DNA of 38,987 nucleotides from Caldifarciminota bacterium (GTDB lineage: Bacteria; Hydrothermota; Hydrothermia; B15-G9; WFZT01). The first letter of the stretch is position 1, and each line of letters opens with the position of its first letter. The translations under genes and the position numbers were made by a program. Shown here piece after piece: positions 25,532 to 34,900 of this stretch. The DNA lies in the NCBI GenBank assembly GCA_015489415.1, contig WFZT01000200.1, positions 1 to 38,987 of the forward strand, given 5' to 3'. The notes beneath the pieces are model-generated. The model did not search any database, had not been told where the DNA came from, and saw only the letters and a list, made by a program, of their open reading frames with translations.

Positions 25532-26637
25532 TGGTGTATAACCATACGTACTGGAAAGTTAATTAGGCCCCAAAGATTAGGACGCAAACTCTCAAAAGGA
25601 TCATGAAATTTACTGTACGGGTTTTTGATTGGTATGTTAAAAACATCCAGCATTTTATCAATATTTCTGACATATATAGGTATAAACGGGGAGATGGAGA
25701 CATTTTCAGTATCTATAACTTTGATTTTCTTGGTTTTACTAAACCATTCAAAAACTCTCTTGAGCCCACTATAATTTTGTCTTCTTATTGCTTCGATGTT
25801 TTTTAGCCGTCTCAGATGATAGAGGGCCGTCGCCAATGACAATTTAGATATTTCCATATCTAAATCTACCTCATAAAAGATGCGCCCTTTACAAAACGAA
25901 AATTCGTATTGTAAATCTCTTTTTTTGATTCCATGTGAATAATTAGATATTTCCCGTATTTTATTTTTTATAAATAAAGCCGCAATCTGTCCTTCTAAAT
26001 CTATGCCTGAATTATTTAATCGTATAGATATTATTCCCTTTGTGAGCAGAATCCCTCCCATATAGCCGGGTATATTTTTTTTGTTAAAGCTAAAAATGAT
26101 ACTATCTGCCTGAGAATAACAATTTTTGCTCTTTGTGGATAAGTTCTGAGCTTCGTCAAGTACTATATGAATACCTGGCAGGATAGACCTAATATTCTCG
26201 AGTATATCACATTTTCCATTCTGAGCTCCAAATATGGAAGCAATTAACACAATCCCAGCATTTTGTTTAAACGAATTTAATTTTTTAACTAGATCTACCT
26301 CATCTATAGAAAAATCTGTATTGGTTCTATATGTTTGAATTTTCCATCCTGATTTATTTAAAGCTATTTCTACAACGTTACAAATATAATCTGGTATAAG
26401 TGCTATATTACGATGAGGAGTTTTTTTTAATACTTCCTTTCCAAGAAGATATAGGGCAGCTCTTCCGGAAACTGTAAAGTGAAAATCAAAATCTTCAATA
26501 TCATTCAATAATTTCTTCACTGTTTCTACAAATGCGTTTTTAAGAGTTTTTTTTGGATATCTAAGAAGATCAGTTACTCCCACTAATTCTCTTAGAGAGA
26601 ATTTCAAAAGTTCTCTTCCACTGTATGAAACCTTCAT
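25528..26637 (-). CDS. Divergent DegT-like PLP-dependent enzyme
   Basis: A 369-aa fold-type-I PLP protein. The phosphate-binding TVSGRAALYLL, the VLDEAQNLS with the pyridine-contacting Asp, and the candidate Schiff-base lysine in FSFNKKNIPGYMGG are visible, in the order seen in DegT-family sugar aminotransferases. It is much diverged from the canonical DegT gene at the end of the locus. A longer reading frame opens at 26748, but the ATG at 26637 is chosen because it overlaps the upstream ATP-grasp stop (ATGA) like the other genes here. Beside two ATP-grasp genes, it may supply an amino sugar or amine substrate for them (inference). Confidence 0.68.
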   Translation of the reverse strand: MKVSYSGRELLKFSLRELVGVTDLLRYPKKTLKNAFVETVKKLLNDIEDFDFHFTVSGRAALYLLGKEVLKKTPHRNIALIPDYICNVVEIALNKSGWKIQTYRTNTDFSIDEVDLVKKLNSFKQNAGIVLIASIFGAQNGKCDILENIRSILPGIHIVLDEAQNLSTKSKNCYSQADSIIFSFNKKNIPGYMGGILLTKGIISIRLNNSGIDLEGQIAALFIKNKIREISNYSHGIKKRDLQYEFSFCKGRIFYEVDLDMEISKLSLATALYHLRRLKNIEAIRRQNYSGLKRVFEWFSKTKKIKVIDTENVSISPFIPIYVRNIDKMLDVFNIPIKNPYSKFHDPFESLRPNLWGLINFPVRMVIHQ

Positions 26638-27758
26638 AATCTGTTCTGTATTTTCTGAAAAATGTAATATAGTGCGTATCTGAGAGCTATATTCACAGGT
26701 GGAATATGTATCGAGTTTGAAGACAACAAATATCTTAAAACTTTCCAATTGAATTTTAACAAACGAAAAACAGAATAAAATGTGTTAATCCAGTATCGAG
26801 TGTAAACAGGAGACAAATTTGATGACATAGATAAGTATCGATGCAACAGTAAAAACCCGGTATTCATCTCAAACAACAGATGCTGCATCCAAAATCTTGG
26901 ATTTAATTCAATCATTTTATATGTCATGGATTTTTTGTCGAAAACAAACTCTAATTCAAACGGGCCAATGTAATCCATGGAATCTAACACTTTTTTGGTA
27001 ATACCGGTCAAACTATCGATTATATTTTGATTTTCTACCAATTCAACAACATCTCCATTACCGGTGGGATCCGGATGAGACAATACCTTTCTGGTTACAA
27101 GGTATTTATGATTACCATTAGGCTCATGCCATCCGACAACAGAAACATTATGCTCGGGAGCTATATCCAGAAGTTCTTGATAGCACCAATCTCTTTTAGA
27201 GAATCCTTTATCCTGTAAAAAACTCAAATAATTTTCGAATTCTCTTTTCCCTCGGATTATTTTTACCCTCGGCAATTTTTTACCTTTATCCCATGACTTT
27301 CTCATCCTGAAAATAAAAATATCGCCAAACCGATCGAATGGATTCTCGCTGCCCGAGATATAATCCGGTATCAATTTCCCCATGCTTATATCTTTCAAGA
27401 ATTCATAAAACCGGACTTTATCAGTTGCTATCTCGGGATCATTTCTGCTATACCCCCAAAAGACAATGTTAGGAAAATCTCGAATAAGATTATGTATCAC
27501 TTCGTGAAATTTTTCATCTGTCACCATAAAATAGAGCCTGCGATACTTTTGCGAAATGCCACTAAAAAAAGGAAAGATATCTTGTAATCGGGATACATCG
27601 GCTATTCTCTTTTGAGGCAACAAATCGATCAAGGAAAATTGGCTCCTTCTTTCTTTAATAAAATATACATCTCCTTTCCAACCTATTTTACTCAAGCCAC
27701 AAAAAATACTGTAAGCATTTATATATGTTCCCCCAATTACAACAGCTTCTTTAGGCAT
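26634..27758 (-). CDS. ATP-grasp ligase (carbamoyl-phosphate-synthase-like subgroup)
   Basis: A 374-aa ATP-grasp protein. It begins with a pre-ATP-grasp Rossmann-like domain (EAVVIGGTYINAYSIFCGL), followed by DKVRFYEFLKD at the domain entry, RMRKSWDKGKKLPRVKII with ATP-contacting basic residues, and FELEFVFDKKSMTYKMIELNPRFWMQH, which holds the Glu/Asn metal-binding pattern (E...ELNPR). Enzymes of this group join a carboxylate to an amine via an acyl phosphate. Substrate unknown. It follows the next ATP-grasp gene with no gap and overlaps the PLP gene. The C-terminal part is amphipathic and could touch the membrane. Confidence 0.8.
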   Translation of the reverse strand: MPKEAVVIGGTYINAYSIFCGLSKIGWKGDVYFIKERRSQFSLIDLLPQKRIADVSRLQDIFPFFSGISQKYRRLYFMVTDEKFHEVIHNLIRDFPNIVFWGYSRNDPEIATDKVRFYEFLKDISMGKLIPDYISGSENPFDRFGDIFIFRMRKSWDKGKKLPRVKIIRGKREFENYLSFLQDKGFSKRDWCYQELLDIAPEHNVSVVGWHEPNGNHKYLVTRKVLSHPDPTGNGDVVELVENQNIIDSLTGITKKVLDSMDYIGPFELEFVFDKKSMTYKMIELNPRFWMQHLLFEMNTGFLLLHRYLSMSSNLSPVYTRYWINTFYSVFRLLKFNWKVLRYLLSSNSIHIPPVNIALRYALYYIFQKIQNRL

Positions 27759-28889
27759 TTATTTTCCAAGCTTCTCAGGCAATAGATGGTTGACGACATA
27801 TTCTACTCTAAGATTACACAAATGATTTTTGCAGAATTCGCCTTCTTCAAAAATCCACCTGCCTTTTTCATAATCGTAAATATATCTACCAAATTTGCCA
27901 TTCACTTTAAGGTATTCTGCCGGTTTACTTGCACCAAAAACCGTTTGCATCTCACTGACAAGCAATTTATTGTCTTTGGTTCTAAATATATCAAATGACA
28001 TACTGGTTATGCCAAATTTATCTGTAATACCCCTAACCATATTTAAAATTTCTTTGGGTGGGTCGAGCCAACTCCATCTACCAGAACCACTGTGGAAATC
28101 TCCAACTTTTTCTTTCCTATATCCAACATACGAATATCCCACTCTGGCAATCCTCCACTCTTCAAAATCAGATAAATATTCCTGTATTAGTATACTATGG
28201 AATTGAACATCATGTGGATACCACCTACGTGGTTTTAATCCCTTTCTGAATATCTTTTTGACAAGCTTAATGCCTTTCTTTCTCTCTCTAATAACCCACA
28301 CTCCACTCGCAGAGGCTCCAGTATTCAACTTTATAACAAACGGTAAGGGAGATTTTTTTACAAAATTCAAAGCTTCGTCAAAATTATAAAACACCCATGT
28401 TTTAGGATGAGGTATATTATTTGCCTCCAACCAATAGGATAATCTATCTTTAAATTCATAGTACCATAACTCAGAATAGGTGGGATATATTACTTTATTC
28501 ATAATTTTTTCTAATACGAATGCTCTATCATCAAACATTTTTCTCCATGGGGTAAAAGCCGCTGTTGGCCATATGAGGAAAGCATCACATTTACTATTTT
28601 TCACAATATCAACCCAATTGTGAGTAGAAATATCTATAACTTTGTAAGATACACTTAATTCTTCACATGCAGCGATACAATGTTTATGAGAATGAAAGAA
28701 CTCTTTAATTATACATAGCTTATATTTACTATTTGAAAAATTATGCTCTGTTAAGTGTGCATATGGATTTTTTGTAAAGGCAGTGTATATATCATAATTC
28801 AATAAGGAAATTTTTTTTCGTATAATGCTACGAACAGATTTGGGAACTAACGGCTTAATTGTTGCCATTTTGTCTAATTTATTTATCAT
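27759..28889 (-). CDS. RimK-like ATP-grasp ligase
   Basis: A 376-aa ATP-grasp protein of a different subgroup from its neighbour. A preATP domain (CIIKEFFHSHKHCIAACEEL) leads to FKDRLSYWLEANNIPHPKTW, then PFVIKLNTGASASGVWVI (ATP-binding lysine and Gly-rich loop), ILIQEYLSDFEEWRIARVG, and SFDIFRTKDNKLLVSEMQTVFG, which contains the D and E-x-Q metal ligands (usual E-x-N replaced by E-x-Q). It resembles RimK/hydrolysing-amide-forming ligases of surface-glycan loci. The start is ATG at 28889, 2 bp after the asparagine-synthetase-like gene. The amine and acid substrates are unknown. Confidence 0.78.
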   Translation of the reverse strand: MINKLDKMATIKPLVPKSVRSIIRKKISLLNYDIYTAFTKNPYAHLTEHNFSNSKYKLCIIKEFFHSHKHCIAACEELSVSYKVIDISTHNWVDIVKNSKCDAFLIWPTAAFTPWRKMFDDRAFVLEKIMNKVIYPTYSELWYYEFKDRLSYWLEANNIPHPKTWVFYNFDEALNFVKKSPLPFVIKLNTGASASGVWVIRERKKGIKLVKKIFRKGLKPRRWYPHDVQFHSILIQEYLSDFEEWRIARVGYSYVGYRKEKVGDFHSGSGRWSWLDPPKEILNMVRGITDKFGITSMSFDIFRTKDNKLLVSEMQTVFGASKPAEYLKVNGKFGRYIYDYEKGRWIFEEGEFCKNHLCNLRVEYVVNHLLPEKLGK

Positions 28890-28891
28890 GG

Positions 28892-30706
28892 CTAATCTAT
28901 CCTAAAGTTTATTTTATCGCTAAATGAATAAAATAAATAGCCTACATTCATAATAGTTGCTTGTTGCTGCGACTTGTCGTAGAATGCAAAATGCCAATTG
29001 AACTTACCCCCGAAATTCTCAAGTAAAAATTCCACAACGTTATTGATTAAACGACTTCTATATTTAAGTTTTATAAATTCGATATAATTACCCTCATAAA
29101 AATTTAAGTACTTTTGAATAAACTTCCTTTTTACCAGAAATAAATCTATGGGTAAGTACCCTTTAAGAAAACAACATACTCTATGCCTAAAAGGAATTCT
29201 TTCAAAGGAGAAACCATAATGTGATTTAATCCTGGCTAATTCTGGAGCCAATTTTCTTATTAGTGCAGCTTCAAACTCTCCGTTAACTCCAATAAAAGGG
29301 GTAGCCATATAACCTAATCTTACGGTAGGGGCATCGATAAACGGTGTCATATAATAGACTAATTGATTGTGAGCATTGTTATTTACTCCATCCCCATCAG
29401 GCATCCTTACTTCGCTGTAGTATCTTCTAATTGTGTAAAAATCTATTTTGTTCTTTAATTCAATACCAAGTCTATTAGATATTTTTCTTATCATCCTTAT
29501 GTAACTCTCAACAAATTCATCCTTATCTTTAATAAATGAAGGTGTATATGGATAGTATTCATATCTGAGAAACCATTTATATGCATTGGTTCGTATATTA
29601 AATGATGGAGGGAAACAATAATAATTTCTAAGAACCTCTCCCCCTAAACCATTAAGAGAGAACTTATCATCCATAAGGGTAGTTTTTTTATAACTACTTG
29701 TATATACCTCGCTGAAGGCCCCCATATTGAAAGAGGAACGGCCATCAAAATAATATAAATTATCATCTAAGATATCCTGTATAGTTGATTCATCCATATC
29801 CAGAATTTGTTTCGTAGGAATGATTTTAATATCCTCGTTGATTAATCGAGCTATCTCTTTAGCATAATAATAATCTTCGGTATGTACTCCTTCTGTTAAA
29901 TGGGTTTGCAATCTTAATGGGGAATTTGTCACACTTTTAAAAAGAGCAAGTATTAATCTACTATCAAATCCACTCGAGATACCAAGCTCAGGTTTATAAT
30001 TCTCAGCAAAATCTACAAAATATTTAAAATAATTTTTCAGATTTTCTGCGACATAATCAACACATTTATCAAAGCCCGATGAACAAAATTTTATATTATC
30101 CAACTTTTTAGGACAAACTTTCACTTTAATCCCATCGCTTTCAAAAAGATATATATTTTCAGGGACGAGTTGCATAATTTCATTAAACAATGTATCCGGA
30201 CCTACAATGAAACCAGTTGTAAGTTTTTCAACAAAAGCTAACTCGTTAATACTTAATTTCCCCTTATGACCACCTATTAAGGCCAAAAAAGAATTAGAAA
30301 TCAACTTATTAGTAACATCAAAAAATACTCGCTGGACAAACAATGGATCTATGATAAAAGTGAGATATTTCTTGTCATTGTCCCAATACAAAATCACATA
30401 CTGTCCAATTAACTGCTCACAATTCAATGAAGAAGTGTTTAAATCTTTTAGAAGTTTTCTTAAATTCTCGTCTAAAGAGGAAGATTTTCTATAAATCCAT
30501 GTGCCATTTGATATTAAACAATCACCCTTTTCGTTGCAGAAAAAATCACTTTCATTTGTTAATTGTTTTGGGAAAAGGTTAACATGCCAGTGTCCAAATT
30601 TAAATTTATGCTCATTAAAAAAACCTTTCTTTAGAAAGATTTCTCTTGCGGATTTTAAATCTATATTATTTTTTGATTGATCTTTGTATATTAGGAACGA
30701 GCCCAT
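28892..30706 (-). CDS. Asparagine-synthetase-like amidotransferase without Cys2 (first of two)
   Basis: A 604-aa protein with an N-terminal Ntn/glutaminase-like domain (about 1-205) and a C-terminal ATP-pyrophosphatase domain with the PP-loop SSGFDSRL (244-251, a variant of SGGxDS). The sequence starts MGSFL, so the catalytic Cys2 needed for glutamine hydrolysis is missing. The enzyme should still adenylate a carboxylate, then use ammonia or another amine, as beta-lactam-synthetase-type relatives do. AGGAGG lies close to the ATG and overlaps the stop of the polymerase gene. AsnB relatives in O-antigen loci (for example WbpS, WbtH) make uronamides. The role here is inference. Confidence 0.85.
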   Translation of the reverse strand: MGSFLIYKDQSKNNIDLKSAREIFLKKGFFNEHKFKFGHWHVNLFPKQLTNESDFFCNEKGDCLISNGTWIYRKSSSLDENLRKLLKDLNTSSLNCEQLIGQYVILYWDNDKKYLTFIIDPLFVQRVFFDVTNKLISNSFLALIGGHKGKLSINELAFVEKLTTGFIVGPDTLFNEIMQLVPENIYLFESDGIKVKVCPKKLDNIKFCSSGFDKCVDYVAENLKNYFKYFVDFAENYKPELGISSGFDSRLILALFKSVTNSPLRLQTHLTEGVHTEDYYYAKEIARLINEDIKIIPTKQILDMDESTIQDILDDNLYYFDGRSSFNMGAFSEVYTSSYKKTTLMDDKFSLNGLGGEVLRNYYCFPPSFNIRTNAYKWFLRYEYYPYTPSFIKDKDEFVESYIRMIRKISNRLGIELKNKIDFYTIRRYYSEVRMPDGDGVNNNAHNQLVYYMTPFIDAPTVRLGYMATPFIGVNGEFEAALIRKLAPELARIKSHYGFSFERIPFRHRVCCFLKGYLPIDLFLVKRKFIQKYLNFYEGNYIEFIKLKYRSRLINNVVEFLLENFGGKFNWHFAFYDKSQQQATIMNVGYLFYSFSDKINFRID

Positions 30707-30716
30707 AGAATACCTC

Positions 30717-31982
30717 CTATGCTACTTTAGCCAATTCATGGTTTGCCTGAGTAGATTTTAACAAATGGACATAAAGTATTATACTTGTTAACAATACCCT
30801 TGAGTAAAAACTTTTATACAAAGGAGCACCAAAACCTATTATTAAAATTGATAGTACTAAGGATAAAAATAATTCTGCCTTATATTTTATCTCGCTATTT
30901 GATTTATATTGCGGACTTCTTATTAGATATAGCAGTTTCAGAAAAATTATAATGTATATAGCCTCATACAGTATGAACCCAATAACTCCATTATCTGCCA
31001 GAATCTCTATAAGGTCCGAATGAGAATATTTACCTTCATAGTGATAAAAAGCAAAGTTATTTAGCCCAACTCCAACTATTGGGCTCTTAAAAAATAATTC
31101 CAATCCTAATTTATACATGTAGAATCTTCCTCCTACATGTTCCAAATTATAACCAACATCTCCTTGATATAACCTCAAAAATCTATGGCCCAAAGAGGTT
31201 TCACCAAAATTTGGAACAATAAAACGATAAGAAACCCAAAATATAAAACTATACAATAAAAGCATAAACAATTGCTTACTTAAAGATATACTAAAATGTC
31301 TCGGGACTATAAAAATAAACCAAACAGCCAACAAAACCATGACAGCAATAAAAGATTTACGGGAACCTGTAGCTGTAAGTAATAGGAAAAACAATAAAAC
31401 TATTAACAAAATTATAAAATTTTTAAAGAATTTATTGGTTGGCCTGAAGTAACTTAGCATTACACCTATGGCATATACCGTTAAAAATCCCAAACCGTTA
31501 GGATTCAAAAAACTGCCTCTATATCTATGATAAGAGTCAAATAAGAATCTCCAATTATTTGTTTCTAATATAATCCACACCAATTGCAAAAATGCTGTTA
31601 ATACAAAAGCCGCAAATATCCAATCAACATTTCTCGTATCCATTGCTAAAAAATATAAGATCCATACAAAAATAACCAAATATAATGTTGAGTTGATAAC
31701 CATCCTGAACAACCTTAAGTCTTCAGCCCAAAAGTAGCCTGTGAAAAAAGCCCACAAAAACCAAATAGTGTATAACCAAAGTTCTACAGGAGCGTTTTTG
31801 ATAAGATAATAAATATTTTTTTTCTTTATTAAAAAAGTAAGAGAAACAATAAAGACCAACGGGATACCAACCATTTTAAATTGACCTGCTTTATGCAAGA
31901 AGCTATTACTCATCATAAAAAAAATAGCATAGAGAATATCCAATCTTTTGCCAATTTTAAATTCCTTTGTATAAGTATCCAT
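30717..31982 (-). CDS. O-antigen polymerase/ligase-family membrane protein (Wzy/WaaL type)
   Basis: A 421-aa polytopic protein with about 10-12 predicted membrane helices. The O-antigen-ligase/Wzy_C family region is recognisable: LTATGSRKSFIAVMVLL followed by a large periplasmic loop with GGRFYMYKLGLELFF, PIVGVGLNNFAFYH and HSDLIEILADNGVIGF, the standard H-x-x-x-x-x-L-x-E-x-G-x-x-G-like core. In a Wzx-containing locus it most likely acts as the Wzy polymerase of lipid-linked repeat units. A TTG at 32000 would add six residues, but the ATG at 31982 is preferred; neither has a clear Shine-Dalgarno. It could instead be the ligase joining glycan to a lipid acceptor. Confidence 0.85.
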   Translation of the reverse strand: MDTYTKEFKIGKRLDILYAIFFMMSNSFLHKAGQFKMVGIPLVFIVSLTFLIKKKNIYYLIKNAPVELWLYTIWFLWAFFTGYFWAEDLRLFRMVINSTLYLVIFVWILYFLAMDTRNVDWIFAAFVLTAFLQLVWIILETNNWRFLFDSYHRYRGSFLNPNGLGFLTVYAIGVMLSYFRPTNKFFKNFIILLIVLLFFLLLTATGSRKSFIAVMVLLAVWFIFIVPRHFSISLSKQLFMLLLYSFIFWVSYRFIVPNFGETSLGHRFLRLYQGDVGYNLEHVGGRFYMYKLGLELFFKSPIVGVGLNNFAFYHYEGKYSHSDLIEILADNGVIGFILYEAIYIIIFLKLLYLIRSPQYKSNSEIKYKAELFLSLVLSILIIGFGAPLYKSFYSRVLLTSIILYVHLLKSTQANHELAKVA

Positions 31983-32003
31983 AATAATTTTCTGAAGCAA
32001 TAT

Positions 32004-33674
32004 TTAATTAAGGTAATCAAACCATCTTTCTAAACATTCTACTACATAATGTGGTAAAGTTTCGATAAATTCAGGTCCCAAAATTTCTGACAATACTCTT
32101 TTCTCTTTGATTCGACCAGGCTTTTCCTCATCATATACACGCTGAATATGTCCTTTTTGCTTTAAAAACAGAATCTTCCTTTTTCTCCACACTTTCTCTA
32201 TAAAACTTGAAGCTATATATAAATTTTCCAATAATGTATATTTAAACTTTTTTGTTCCCTCTTTAGGTTCTAACTTAAAAGGGAAAAATATTCCCATAAT
32301 ACTCCTTCTTGTTGGAATATAGCAACATTTGCTGTCAAGATTAAACAAAACATTAGAATGAATATTTTCCATCTCCTTATACCAATAGGGAATAGTCCTT
32401 GCGAGCTTAACCGATTGATTAGTAAGAAAAGGGAACCAAAGCTTAATGAAAATGGACCCTATATGCAAATTCGCGATCCCAAATCTTTCAAAATATCTAA
32501 GATATATTTCATCGATAATTTTATCCATTCTAAGATGCATGTTCACATCTATTTGGGACCTCAAATAGCCAATGACTTCTTTGGTATCAATGCTACTTTT
32601 TCTTCTTATAAACATATATTTCAACATAGTGTAAAGTTCTTTCTCTCCAATGCCATTCCTTTTTAATTTGCTACGTGGATAAACATATCTGGTCCAGAAA
32701 TCTTTATAAATTTCTCCTGGAAAGCCACTTATAAGAATATCATAATTTTCTCCCTTATACAAATTGTTTCTATAAATACTTGAAATAAACCTACAATCTG
32801 TTAACCCAGTTACGATGAAATATGCTATTTCCTTAATATCAATGTTTTTTTCAAAATTACTATCTGGTGGTGGAAAATACTTCAAAGTCGGCATACACTT
32901 TTCTTTGAACATATAAGAAAATTTCTTATCATAAGGATCTCTATTGCTAACATACAAATCTAATTGGGGAATGGTATTGTACCCAATAAAAGAGGTAATT
33001 CTGCTATCACTTCCGCCTGACAAATCGGATAAGAATAAATCAAATTTTTGGGATAAATATAAATAACCTCTTTTCATTATCTCAATTAGTTGAATTGATA
33101 CATCTTTTACATCTGCACTTGTATCCTCAAAGTCGGAATCGAGCTGATAGGTATATATGTAATATTTTCCGTAATTATTAACTGTAAATACTTCTTCTGC
33201 GGCCAGAGCTTTAATCCCATCATAAACAGTGTTATGCGGGGTAGTTCTACCACTAACAATCCAAAATTTTATCTCATCAAGGTTAGGAGAAGCTTTTAAA
33301 ATTTTGGCAATTTCATAAGATATGGAGGATAAAAATATTTTTCCGTTTTTATAACTATAGTATAAAGGGTACAAGCCTGATAAATCGCTTATAATTTTTA
33401 TTTCCACCGGGGTTACAAAAATCAATGTAAACATCCCATCAATGTCAAGTGCCTTTCTGGGGTTATAATAGATCTCGAAAAGAGTGCTCTTCCCTGTAAA
33501 GCCATATATATCCCCTAACATATATAAATTAATCTTATCATGATTGAGATAACCAACCTTATTAGAATAATAAATTATGTATTGGTTCCATGTTTCACTA
33601 TTCATTTTTATCCTGTCTGCAAACAAAGGCTTAATATCTTTGGGTAATATGCTAAAATATGTAAAAAACTTCAT
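32004..33674 (-). CDS. Asparagine-synthetase-like amidotransferase without Cys2 (second of two)
   Basis: A 556-aa relative of the gene at 28892 but only distantly similar. The PP-loop is intact (LSGGSDSR, 218-225). The N-terminal part keeps the Ntn-like domain layout (DIDGMFTLIFVTP, SDLSGLYPLYYSY) but begins MKFFTY, so it also lacks Cys2 and a glutaminase site. It should activate a carboxyl group with ATP and accept ammonia or an amine from elsewhere. It overlaps the downstream-lying glycosyltransferase gene (34900 side) by ATGA and precedes the polymerase by 3 bp or more. Two such paralogues in one glycan locus is unusual. Confidence 0.83.
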   Translation of the reverse strand: MKFFTYFSILPKDIKPLFADRIKMNSETWNQYIIYYSNKVGYLNHDKINLYMLGDIYGFTGKSTLFEIYYNPRKALDIDGMFTLIFVTPVEIKIISDLSGLYPLYYSYKNGKIFLSSISYEIAKILKASPNLDEIKFWIVSGRTTPHNTVYDGIKALAAEEVFTVNNYGKYYIYTYQLDSDFEDTSADVKDVSIQLIEIMKRGYLYLSQKFDLFLSDLSGGSDSRITSFIGYNTIPQLDLYVSNRDPYDKKFSYMFKEKCMPTLKYFPPPDSNFEKNIDIKEIAYFIVTGLTDCRFISSIYRNNLYKGENYDILISGFPGEIYKDFWTRYVYPRSKLKRNGIGEKELYTMLKYMFIRRKSSIDTKEVIGYLRSQIDVNMHLRMDKIIDEIYLRYFERFGIANLHIGSIFIKLWFPFLTNQSVKLARTIPYWYKEMENIHSNVLFNLDSKCCYIPTRRSIMGIFFPFKLEPKEGTKKFKYTLLENLYIASSFIEKVWRKRKILFLKQKGHIQRVYDEEKPGRIKEKRVLSEILGPEFIETLPHYVVECLERWFDYLN

Positions 33675-34900
33675 GATAAAATCTCATATAATTCACACAT
33701 TCTCTGGGCATGTCTCTTCCAGGTGAATTTCTCTGATATTATTTTTTGGGAATTTTCTGAAAAAAACTTCCCTCTTCTTCCACTTAAAAGAAACTTCAAT
33801 GAATCAACAAGAGCTTTCACATTTTTAGGTTCAATCAAAAAGCCATTAACTCCATCTTTAACAACTTCCGGAATACCCCCAACTTTCGAGGCAATAATCG
33901 GCAATCCAACAGCCATTGCTTCCAATACAACATTAGGTAACCCCTCATAGTAAGTAGGAAAAACAAAGATGTCTGCGGCACTCATCCATCCGGGTATTTC
34001 ATCGTGCTTTTTAGAACCAACCATAAAAACCACATTCTCCAACCCATATTTTTTTATCTTGCTTTTTAAACTCAAAAAATCCTCGCCATCTCCAACAAAT
34101 ATCAAGCGTATATCATTTGTATGATTATATAAAATTTTAAATGCTTCCAAGGTTTCAAAAACACCTTTGTTAGAACTTATATTGCTTACATGTAAAAGAA
34201 CTGTATGTCTGTCCGATATTCTTAACTTCTCCCTTATTTTTTTCCTATCTGATATGGAAAATTTAAATTTTTTAATGTCCACTCCATTATACACAACTTC
34301 AATATCTCTTTTAGGTTGTGCAATACCTAAAGTTGCTCTTTTCAACGCCTCACTGACAGTTACAATCAAATCAGCATTTTGTATAGAGTACCTTACCTCA
34401 TTGTAAACCATTCTGTTATACATTGGATATCTATTGATATCACTTCCCCTGAAAGAACATATAACCGGTTTACCAAATCTTTTACCAATCTTAATAGCAG
34501 CCCAACAATCCGGAACAGCAGTGTGGGCATGCAAAATATCCGGTAGAAATTCTGAATTATGGATAAACTTGTTTAGACTATACCCAAGGGAGAATGCCAT
34601 TGTGTGTGTCTCAATCCCTAAAGTCCAATATTCCTTTTTAATGATTTTAGTTGGAGGGAGGAAATATCTCAAATAATGGGTTTTTATTTCGTCTATTTCT
34701 ATCCCATCATGTTCTAATAAATATTTATTCCACCGGGGAAAAAATTTAACCAGCCACCGAGGAACAAACGGCCTTGGAGCAACAACGCTGATGTTATATT
34801 TACAAAAATCCTTAATACTCTTAACATGTTGAAATATAAATATTCCCCATGTAGGATTTTTTTCATCGGGAAACATGTGGGATATTTCAAGTATGTTCAT
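33671..34900 (-). CDS. GT4-family glycosyltransferase
   Basis: A 409-aa retaining glycosyltransferase of the GT-B fold. N-terminal signs are ISHMFPDEKNPTWGIFI (early Gly-rich acceptor loop) and LHAHTAVPDCWAAIKIG and PVICSFRGSDINRYP. The donor domain has YNGVDIKKFKF, LLHVSNISSNKGVFETLEAF, IFVGDGEDF, and FVFPTYYEGLPNVVLEAMAV with the full EX7E motif, followed by GLPIIASKVGGIPE. Genes on both sides overlap it by ATGA. The family also includes enzymes adding mannose, galactose or rhamnose-type sugars; the substrate is not predictable here. Confidence 0.9.
   Translation of the reverse strand: MNILEISHMFPDEKNPTWGIFIFQHVKSIKDFCKYNISVVAPRPFVPRWLVKFFPRWNKYLLEHDGIEIDEIKTHYLRYFLPPTKIIKKEYWTLGIETHTMAFSLGYSLNKFIHNSEFLPDILHAHTAVPDCWAAIKIGKRFGKPVICSFRGSDINRYPMYNRMVYNEVRYSIQNADLIVTVSEALKRATLGIAQPKRDIEVVYNGVDIKKFKFSISDRKKIREKLRISDRHTVLLHVSNISSNKGVFETLEAFKILYNHTNDIRLIFVGDGEDFLSLKSKIKKYGLENVVFMVGSKKHDEIPGWMSAADIFVFPTYYEGLPNVVLEAMAVGLPIIASKVGGIPEVVKDGVNGFLIEPKNVKALVDSLKFLLSGRRGKFFSENSQKIISEKFTWKRHAQRMCELYEILS

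Noticed and set aside
26638-26748. N-terminal extension of the divergent PLP enzyme
   Set aside because: It would overlap the ATP-grasp gene by over 100 bp. The ATG at 26637 gives the ATGA overlap used throughout the operon.
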